A stretch of DNA of 64,000 bases, taken from Suillus spraguei (taxonomy: Eukaryota > Basidiomycota > Agaricomycetes > Boletales > Suillaceae). Below the pieces are notes generated by a model that ran no database searches, had not been told where the DNA came from, and saw nothing but the letters and a program-made list of their open reading frames with translations. The DNA lies in the NCBI GenBank assembly GCA_016800925.1, contig JABCPU010000041.1, positions 1 through 64,000 of the forward strand. The letters run 5' to 3'. Numbering within the stretch: position 1 is the first letter of the stretch; each line of letters opens with the position of its first letter. Positions 56,100-64,000 of the stretch are shown piece after piece. The translations under genes and the position numbers were made by a program.

Positions 56100-57390
56100 A
56101 AATGAGGAGAGAGTCAGCAAACGTAGTTTACAATTTGTTATGACTGGAATGAATAAAGAATAACTGTCCACAGGCGAGCGGGGCGCTTGTACTAAGTTAA
56201 GAACGAAACAAAAAATGACATTGTGATGACAGCCTTTTCCCCACAGAGATCATGATACAACGCACACACCTGGAATCCTTCAATCAGCATGATGAAAATT
56301 TTAACCAGCATGTTATCACTCACCTCCTGTCTATGGTCTGCTGCAAAGACTGCAAGAGTGTGGCAGAGAAATTTTTCCGTCGTCGTTTTCTGCTGCATTG
56401 AGTTATGAAATATCAATGTCGCCAGCAGGATTCAACAAAGTAAATTATAGTGTGAACCTCAAATCTCCATATATGCAATGTGGACTACAATAACATGAAA
56501 AGAGTTGAGTTTGGTCCAAGTTGAGTTTGAAGTTGGCCTAACGATACGTATGTTCCTTGTTTTGAATTGAGGTCGTGGAAATAGCCATTTCGGATATTTC
56601 CAGCGGAGTCTAATTCTCCCATTCACTACTTCACATCCAAACCTTACTTTACAGGCTTTATTTTTCCATCCTCTCGTCACGTTAATGGTAGTCTTAGTAT
56701 AGTCTTAATATAGTTTTGATGTTATTGTGATCCTTGCTTAGGGCGTAGCATTAATATCAATGTTATTTGTAGTCCCTGCTCCATGAAAACAACAAGTCCG
56801 TCGTTATGGATTTGTGTTTACACCAAATTGTGAGTCCAAATGCAACCACTCTGGCGCTATGAAACTAACTATTATGCGTCATCCTGTCAGCGATTGATGC
56901 GCGCCTGATTGGCATCGTGCCCTGCTACTCGAATACACGTGGCGGTAAGCTCATTTGCCCCTGTTTAAATTCCTCCAATGAGTCATGACCAGCCCGCTCT
57001 AAGTCTATTCGACGCGCGCTGCGTCATATCATGCTATCGTTTATCATGCACTATCAAATCATACAGCTACTTTTATAGTATGTACAAGATCCAAGTAACG
57101 ATTTATTATCCACCAAAGTCCTACCAAGTAAGTTAGTACAGTAACAATCATGAATTCGCCGACCACTCACCTTGTTCATCGGTTTAAGTATCAATTCAGA
57201 TGTTCCCCACAGCATCGACACAGCATGGCAAAGTCTCTTTGTGAGCATCTGCAATGATATTTAGGTGGGTATCATATGCGCTGCTGCATATTTGTGCGCC
57301 AAAGTCGCTGTAGGCTAGAAAGGGGCCCTCATACCCCGCAGGCACCGGGAAGTAACCTCAAATTTTCATTTAGTAAACTCGATCACGATC
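56100..57390. other. Intergenic; nothing recognised
   Basis: ORFs up to 74 codons without domains. No repeat of the other families seen. Confidence 0.4.
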
Positions 57391-57454
57391 TTGCCCTACA
57401 AAAAATACGTGTTTGATGATACCAGGCACATAGGGGTAAAGAGCCTTTTGTTGG

Positions 57455-57620
57455 GCGACGAGTCACACAAAAACTCGGAAGGTAGTTACCTTCATCATAT
57501 CAAATCTCGTTTGATTTTTTCACTACCCCCCTCCGCAGGTATGCACCAAAATAGCATCATATCTAGAGCAGGGCCAACGCCTCCGCCCCGAGAGTCTTCC
57601 CTGGCGGCTTTGTCGCACTA
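57455..57620 (+). repeat. Duplicated exon-intron fragment, copy 1
   Basis: Matches 59735-59885. Both hold codons for HKNSE, then a likely intron (GTAGTTACC to CCGCAG, about 60 nt) and MHQNSI with RAGPTPRES. The parent gene is not recognised. Confidence 0.65.
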
Positions 57621-57997
57621 TTGGTTGACGCCGACAATGCAATGCAAGTCCAAATTTGAACACGGTATGTTTTTTTCTCTTTCTGACGAGCTCAACATCT
57701 CACTCAGTCGGCATCGCTGAAGTCTCAAGAATCTACCTTTCATCTCACGGTTCCCACATACTGCACCTCCCAAACTCCAAATTCCGTACTCCACTTCGCT
57801 GCCTCACTGTAGTACAAGTTGGAAGACCTCATAAAATGCAAGTATTTACGTCTGTACAACTACCATATCCATTTAGCTTTAGACTTGAATATTGATTTTG
57901 ATACTTTACTCTAGATTCGGATATTGAATTCGAGCATCTGCACGACTTCTCTACCTCTACAATTAACATCATCTCCCGTCCTCGCTCACTACACAAA

Positions 57998-58821
57998 ATG
58001 GTTGAAGGCGCAACATATGCATTGGTTTGTACAGCTAGCTTAATCTTCTCTCTCCTTGCGAATCAAGCTTGACATCTTTCGTTCAGGGAATGCCGAAGCC
58101 TGAAGAGATATCAGTTTGGAGCATGGATATCGATCTGGATATCATAACCGTTCGTGCAGTTTGACTACCTACCTTATTTTTTGCCGTCTAATTTCTCTTC
58201 AGAAGATTCCTTTCATACCGGAGGAAAGATCAGACGGTTGTATGGACATTGATGGGGACGTAGTAATGGTATCCTCACCTCTCTACTCTTGTGACTCAGT
58301 TGAATATCATTCGCTACAGAAAGTACTTGAGCCCAAGTCCGAGGACGAATCGGATGGATGTATGGACGTTGATGGAGACGTTGTAATGGTATTTTTCCTT
58401 CCCTCTACTCTTGTGATTCAGTTGAATATCATTCGCTACAGAAAGTACTTGAGCCCGAGGATGAGGACGAATCGGATGGATGTATGGACGTTGATGGAGA
58501 CGTTGTAATGGTATTTTTCCTTCCCTCTACTCTTGTGATTCAGTTAAATATCATTCGCTACAGAAAATACTTGAGCCCAAGGACGAATCGGACGGATGTA
58601 TAGATGATGGGGACGTTGTAATGGTATTTTCACCTCTCTCTACTCTTCTGATTCAGTTGAATACCATTTGCTACAGGAAATACTTGAGCCTGAGGACGAG
58701 TCGGACGGATGTATGAACGTTGATGCGGACATCGCCAAGGTCAGCCCATCTTTATTTCACTCCCTTCGATTTACGTTCTTGGCAGGAGAACATGAACATG
58801 TTTATTGAACAGGCGGTATAA
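57998..58821 (+). CDS. Small acidic-repeat protein from a tandem exon-intron array
   Basis: Eight exons, all in phase 0, give 150 residues: 57998-58024, 58087-58149, 58203-58268, 58320-58388, 58442-58510, 58564-58623, 58677-58739, 58786-58821 (TAA). Introns are 46-62 nt with GT...AG ends. Exons 3-7 encode variants of one unit, as in KVLEPEDEDESDGCMDVDGD; exon 2 (SVWSMDIDLDIIT) is a distant form. The introns between them (GTATTTTTCC...TTCGCTACAG) are nearly identical to each other, so exon and intron were duplicated together. The protein is acidic, has one Cys per unit and no signal peptide or membrane segment. Family and function unknown. Splicing is inferred; the persistence of phase 0 and splice signals through every unit is the main support. 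Confidence 0.6.
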
Positions 58822-59208
58822 AGCGCCATCGACGAAGGCAATTAAATGAACCGTGAGTCTTACATATAATATAGCAAGGAGAACTGACATCTCATTGCAC
58901 AATAATTTATATTCTAGTCAGTGTCCAGCTCTGTACTTGTCCCGACTCGTCTATACGAATACCACATACCACAGCCCACTCCAATATTTACCCAGTTAGT
59001 TTCCGCTCCTGATATTCACCCCACTCATCACTTTTGTTGCCTCATGTTAATCTTTCATACCAGTATAATTCAACTCCATCTCTCGTATCGTGTCAAGATG
59101 TTACAATACTTATTTGCGTGTGCCTGTGATTGGTGTAAGATTCTGTGGGATGAGTGAAAATAATCCATGGTATGTTAGAGGAGGGCGGAGATAATTGTAG
59201 GTAAGTGA

Positions 59209-59496
59209 CTATACTAGGCCAGCTTTTAACAATCTCTCCCGCCTGTTCCTCAAACGTCTTTCCTCCTGCTCCCTGTCATCTGCGGCCCTTTCCTTCCCTG
59301 TGAATGCCCTCTTGGTGGCGGGAAGTTCTACAATTTCTGCCTGATCTTCCTCATCCATGGCCCTGTCCTTTCCTATGAGCGCCCTCCTGGCGGCGGTTTC
59401 TATAATCTCCACATCATACTCTCTCGCCCTCTCAACAGTGTCAAGTCTTGCCCTCCGTCTTTCCTGGTTGCTGGTCAACGCCCAAGCCTGCCAAAC
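59209..59496 (-). CDS. Fragment of a charged helical protein
   Basis: Open on the minus strand with no upstream ATG in frame, so probably a last exon or remnant. It encodes about 95 residues, mostly charged helix (RRRARLDTVERAREYDVEII, then two similar RRALIGKDRAMDEEDQAE / KRAFTGKERAADDREQEE units), ending RERLLKAGLV. The two units are an internal repeat. No known domain. Confidence 0.35.
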   Translation of the reverse strand, partial: VWQAWALTSNQERRRARLDTVERAREYDVEIIETAARRALIGKDRAMDEEDQAEIVELPATKRAFTGKERAADDREQEERRLRNRRERLLKAGLV

Positions 59497-59734
59497 CCTT
59501 CCATTGTACTCTTATACATATTGTATCGCTGGATTATCTACAGAATACACATCTATAGTTAATTCATGTTTAATTATAAAAAATATGTATCAAGATCTCA
59601 GCGCTGTATCAGCCCCAGGCTGAGCGCAGCGCAGCGCCCCGCTCAGTGGTCACTTGTATGACTGTGCGAAGTCTCAGGCATAATTTTTTATTCCTTACGT
59701 CCTGTTGCTTTTCATGACCTTGAGCTACACCGAG

Positions 59735-59885
59735 TCACCCACAAAAACTCAGAAGGTAGTTACCTTGATCATATTTAATCTAATTTGACCTTTTCACTAA
59801 CCCCTTCCGTAGGTATGCACCAAAATAGCATCGTATTTCGAGCAGGGCCAACGCCTCGAGAATCTTTCCTTGGCGGCTTTGGCAC
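59735..59885 (+). repeat. Duplicated exon-intron fragment, copy 2
   Basis: Second copy of 57455-57620, with AAACTTAATGGCCGACATAT after it. It ends at repeat E. Confidence 0.65.
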
Positions 59886-59930
59886 TTGCAAAACTTAATG
59901 GCCGACATATACTACCGTCGCTATTACCTT

Positions 59931-60240
59931 CTATCAAGATATGTTCCTCTTATCTATCATTACATACTTATCATACACGTTTTATCCACGTTCATATTTT
60001 CGTTCTCAGTTCAAACGATCCTCTAATATCCAGCGTCCATAGAATTCTTTTCCCTCAGTCTTTCCAACTAAGACTGAGGTGAGCTACTTACTACGACTTG
60101 AACATCATACTTAGTACTAACGATGTATAGTTCTCACTCTCTCGTTTCTAGGTATGAACCTGTCATAGTGTAGTCTTTCCAACCAAGACTGAGTTCTCAC
60201 TCTCTCGTTTCTAGTCCGAGCCTCTTCAGATCTTCACAGG
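59931..60240 (+). repeat. Dispersed repeat E, copy 2
   Basis: 59931-60155 matches 43905-44133. It then continues through a second TTCTCACTCTCTCGTTTCTAG to ...TTCACA (60240), followed by GGTTATGAGCCCTGG. This could be an LTR end with its primer-binding site (Copia-like), cut short by the LINE. Confidence 0.6.
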
Positions 60241-60467
60241 TTATGAGCCCTGGCTCAGACTAGGACTTTTTTTTTTTTTTTTTTTAAATCCTTGTTTATT
60301 GTCCGTTGGGGCTAAGCCCTATGTTGGACATCTCCTACATGTATGTACCTTGGTATTTACTCTATATATCCTGTCTTGGTAGCGTCTTGACAATGGTTCC
60401 GGCGTGGGCGGGAACTGTGATGCCTGTGAGGAGGCAAGCGGTTATGTTTGGGTTTCGTTTCGTTCTA

Positions 60468-60902
60468 TTATTCTCTCCTTTCCTCTTTTTCCTTGGGGGG
60501 GGTAACATCTCCGAAAGTCTGCTCGAAGCGTCTTGTACGTGCGATGTATTTCAGGGTCGCTCTCATTCCTTGAGTATCGTTGAGCAAGTGCTTGATATTG
60601 TATTTGCGCGGGCCTACTTCGAGACGCATGGCGTCTCTCTGTCTGGTGAAGGTGGGGCATACTAGTAGGAAATGATGTACTGTTTCCTTGTGCGCATTGC
60701 AGTTTTCGCACTTGGCTGATTGGCTCTTCGATATCCGGTGTAGGTGTTTGTTGAGCGCTATATGACCCATTCTGAGCCGAAAGAGAAGCGAGCTGTGCTT
60801 CCTTGGTAACGATGCAGTTTTTTGCGGCAATTTGTTGGAAGGAGCTGACTGGTCTATGGTGCGCAGGGCGGTGAACCTTGGTGAGTTGTTTGCTATTTCC
60901 AT
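60468..60902 (-). pseudogene. LINE ORF2 C-terminus
   Basis: Contains LFRLRMGHIALNKHLHRI and the motif C-x2-C-x5-H-x5-C (CENCNAHKETVHHFLLVC), a typical end of fungal LINE ORF2 proteins that probably binds nucleic acid. Confidence 0.8.
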
Positions 60903-61014
60903 TGCCTCTCCTTTATTCTGCGGTGGTATGTCTGTTTGATCGCTGACTTACTACGTGGCAGTTCCTTGGTTTCGCTGTGTTTTGTTAGCAAGGATTTCGG
61001 GAGTTCGTTCATTC

Positions 61015-61956
61015 CGAGGATTTCCCTCTCGCTGCCTCTTTCACCTGCTTGTCCGCTGCTTCATTGCCCGGGATGCCCTTATGCCCTGGCGTCCACCTGA
61101 TGATGAGTTTCCTTCCATCATTGGCTGGGATGACCCTGCGTAGGTCATCGTGGAACATGTCCATCAGGTAGTGTCCCGGTTGTGAACGGAAGGCTGATGT
61201 TGCGTGGATGGCTGCCTGATTGTCTACCCCAGTGACATAGTACCCCCCTTTCTCCTCCCTCTTCTTTTAGAAGCTGAACCGCCAGAATCATTCCACAAGC
61301 TCTCCTTCATACACCGTGTGCTCCGTGTCCTTGCCCAGGTAGAATCTCTGACTCTTAATCACTTCTTCGCCTCGCATGATCACTGCTGCTGCCCCCACTC
61401 CTCCTTCGATCAAAGATCCGTCTGAGTATGCTCTTATGTCTTCTTCCGCCGATAAGTCTTCATCCGCTGCTCTCTCTGGTTTGTCTGCGATGTGTGTTTC
61501 GGTGTCTGGGGTCCACTTTGGATAGTGTCTGACCAGCCTAATCTTCTCTGTGGTGTCGGGGTCTATCTGGTACTCGTACGTCAGTTTGTGCAGTGGAGAC
61601 GGGTGTCGTTTTCTCCCCTTGAATTCCCTTTTTGCATCGAACATGTACGCTGACCTGATGTCCTTTGCTAGTGGGTGAGTGTCTGGGAGTGTTGCCATGC
61701 GGAGTGTCGCCCTTAGGCAGATTTTGCGGAGTGTCTGTTGAAATGGTAAGATGTTAGCGTGCACATCTAACATATCATTGGAAGTTGATCTTAGTCCTCC
61801 TGTTATTAGGGTCATGGCCATGCGCTGAACTCTCGACATCTGTGTGGCAAGCCTTTTGTCCCCTGCCCCCTCTCTGTTTCCCTCTCCCTTTTGCAACGAG
61901 GCCTGAGCACCAGACGTCTGCTGCGTAAAGCATTTTTGGCAGTATGACTCCTTCAT
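61015..61956 (-). pseudogene. LINE RNase H
   Basis: 61288-61956 holds AYSDGSLIEGGVGAAAV with the first Asp, and the Glu in YEGELVE. A further frame (about 61015-61170) has IIRWTPGHKGIPGNEAAD with the His and last Asp. The domain is complete in content but split over frames. Confidence 0.8.
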
Positions 61957-62087
61957 ACAGCCATTTCATCGCCCTTCCATGCATTCCTTTTGTCGGTCGG
62001 ATCACCCTCATAATGCTAGTGCATACTTTGTTCCTTTTGCAAGTGCGTAGGCTGTGTGTTCCTCGAAGTTGAGGTTCTCGTCTACGA

Positions 62088-63334
62088 TCATGCCAGGAAC
62101 TTGTGTGATTTCGACGGTTGAATGGTGCAATTGCGGATGGTGATAGCTGGGCGGCATTCTGGTGTGGTCTTGTGTGGGTTCTGTTCATCCGGTATGCGCC
62201 TCCTTGATAGACATATTAGTGCTGTTTTCTCAAGTTCGAACTCAGTGTGGTGCCGTTCACTCCATTCTAACGCTCCTCCCCTTTTCTCCATCATGTGTCT
62301 GAGCTTTTCATTCGATTCCTCATATGATTTCGCTCTGGCTGCTAACACGACATCATCGAGGAAGCCCAGGCTCAGTTCTCCTTTGCGTGGGTTGGGGTTA
62401 GCGACTTCCAGTACATCTGAGTTGTAGAAAATGAACGCTATTGGGGACAATGGACATCCTTGATCGAGTCCATCTGGGACCTTGAAGAGTTTCAATTGGT
62501 AGTTGTCAAAGAAGAGATGGGTGGTTCTATTTTGAGTCTTCTTCTGTACCATTCAATGTACTGCGTTGGTATCCCTTTTCTTTTCAGAATGTGCAGGAGT
62601 CTGTTCGTAACTACACTTGGGAATGCCACTTTTACATCAAGGAATAGTAGTGAGACGTGATCGTCTTTCGATGCCCAAGTGTCTGTTATGAATTTCGTTA
62701 ACATGTGGAGTGAGTCTACCGTCGATCTGCCTGGCTGTCCGCCGAAGTGCGTTGCTGGTAATAGGCCGTGTTGTTCTGCAATGTACGTGAGATCATCTGC
62801 TACACAGGAGGATAGAAGCTTAGCCATGGTATCCAGGAGTGTTATTGGTCTATACGCTTTTGGCACACTGTAGTCTGGCCTTCCAGGTTTTTCTTAACAC
62901 TATCGTTGATGAGCACTTCCATTCGTTCGGGTAGATTTTCAGTGTGAATGTAGCTCGGAAGATTGGTGCCATGTGAGGTACTATAGATCCGCGCACTTGG
63001 TAAAGACTATGTTGCGAATTCCGTTCAGGCCTGGGGCTTTATGAGGAGCTAGTTTGGCTATTGCGCGGTAGATTTGCTGGTCCGTTATGGGCTTGAAATC
63101 GCATATTGGGGGGTCATAGTTGAAGTCTGGGTCTACTGAGTCGTTTTCCACCGGTGATCTGAAAAAGACGTTATATAACAGTTCGCTTTTTCGAGTGTTA
63201 TCCTGTGTTACACCATTTTGGCCGTCAGCCTGTTGGTCTTGTAACATTTTTATTCTGGTGTGGATTTGGTCAGTTGGTGTACTAGCTGCGTACTTATGAA
63301 AGGTCCAGATCCCCTTTGGTGTTAGCAATTCCAT
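62088..63334 (-). pseudogene. LINE reverse transcriptase
   Basis: LAPHKAPGLNGIRN (62990-63060), then YRPITLLDTMAKLLSSCVAD, FGGQPGRSTVDSLH and SLLFLDVKVAFPSV (62492-62866), then GLDQGCPLSPIAF and LGFLDDVVLAA (62088-62552). The catalytic motif reads FLDD where many LINEs have YADD. Shifts lie near 62500-62550 and 62870-62980. Confidence 0.88.
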
Positions 63335-63479
63335 CCATTCGTTCCAGTGGTCTGTCTTTGCTTGTTTGATGTTCTCCGCAAGTTTGTTTCGCGCCGCTCT
63401 GTATTCCTCATGTACTGGGTCATTCTGTCTCGCTAGGTGTTTTCTTGAGTCTCTAGCTAGTTTCCTTACCCCTTTTCAC

Positions 63480-64000
63480 TCTGCCTCTAGTTCTTTTGAC
63501 CACCAGCGCTTCGCGTATGGGGAGGGGTTGGATTTAGGGACCTTGGCTTCTACCGTTTCCGAAATGCACCTTGTCAGCGCTGTCAATGCTTCCTGGAACT
63601 GTATGTGGGTAGTTAGTTCATTTGGTGGTGGGATATTGCTTAGCTTGCTGGCTAGGTACTCTCTGAACTCTTCCCAATCCGTTGCATGATAGTTGTGCTT
63701 GGGGGCGTGCGTCACGCGTTCCGGTTCTATGTCTATGACCGTTATGATTGGGAAGTGGTCTGTGACAACTGGGTGGAGGTGTTGTTTGACGCTGCATTTG
63801 CTGATCCGTTGCTCCATTTGCATGGAGCAGAACATATTATCCGGGCGTGTTAGGTTTCTTGTATTAGAGGCTTCTAGGGTAGTTAGACGCAGTGGGAGTA
63901 TCTGTACAAGGTTATACATAGACAATAGGTTTATTAGTACTGCTGCAGCATTTAGATTTGCTGCTGTAAATAAGTGTGTGTTATGCTGTGGTTCCCACAA
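63480..64000 (-). pseudogene. LINE endonuclease, partial
   Basis: Starts beyond the window edge. Visible are WEPQHNTHLFTAANLNAAAV, the Arg/Asn region NTRNLTRPDNMF and the catalytic TDHFPIITVID. It ends at a TGA near 63477 just before the linker to the RT. Confidence 0.8.

Larger units (their letters stand above)
60263..64000 (-). mobile_element. Tad-like LINE, 3' part, runs off the window
   Basis: Minus-strand non-LTR retrotransposon ending in a poly(A) tail (T-run at 60267-60287 on the plus strand). Order: endonuclease (partial), RT, RNase H, C-terminal Cys/His motif, 3' UTR. RNase H behind the RT and the CCHC-like end fit the Tad1 clade of fungal LINEs. The frame is broken many times, so this copy is dead. 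Confidence 0.85.

Overview
The window looks like transposon-packed chromosomal DNA of a basidiomycete fungus, most likely Agaricomycetes. The reasons are short (46-62 nt) GT-AG introns, a Plavaka-type transposase, chromodomain Ty3/Gypsy elements, LINEs with a C-terminal RNase H (Tad-like), a PIF/Harbinger-like transposase and a ParB-like multi-exon gene of a kind I recall only from mushrooms. No species can be named. I see no bacterial-type operon, CRISPR array, rRNA or convincing tRNA.

The left two thirds (about 1-41500) is a nest of LTR retrotransposons. Four LTR families are defined here by their ends: A (TGTCATATACC...GTAACA, 1.3-1.8 kb), B (TGTCATATACCATAC...TTAACA, about 0.76 kb), C (TGTAACGAACATA...TATCTTTACA, 0.7-0.95 kb) and D (TGTTACGAACTGG...TTGTAACA, 0.48-0.63 kb). 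1-5738 holds LTRs of A, B and C inserted into one another. 5739-10079 is a degraded Gypsy interior behind an A LTR. 10080-18450 is a nearly complete family B chromovirus (B1) with gag, protease, RT, RNase H, integrase and chromodomain, an antisense Cys-rich ORF before the 3' LTR, and a D solo LTR in the integrase. 18451-24094 is a minus-strand Plavaka transposase gene broken by an A LTR that itself carries a B solo LTR. 24295-29404 is a family C element that encodes only a Gag-like protein and contains an inverted C fragment. 29405-31000 is the 5' part of a LINE cut off by a second, older B element (B2, 31001-36196). A third C element (36197-40364) and a D solo LTR (40850-41480) follow.

The right third (41500-64000) is less dense. 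It has a PIF/Harbinger remnant, three small terminal-inverted-repeat elements, several minisatellites, and a minus-strand multi-exon gene with a ParB/sulfiredoxin-like domain (47410-51739). At 57998-58821 there is a small gene whose middle consists of tandemly duplicated exon+intron units. A minus-strand Tad-like LINE with a poly(A) end runs off the right edge (60263-64000).

Target-site duplications, and one natural empty site supplied by B2, give the nesting order. Mutations in the duplications and in B2 fall often at CpG. The features that most reward follow-up are the exon-intron array, a textbook -1 frameshift signal between gag and pol present in both B copies, the conserved antisense ORF of family B, and the gag-only C family.
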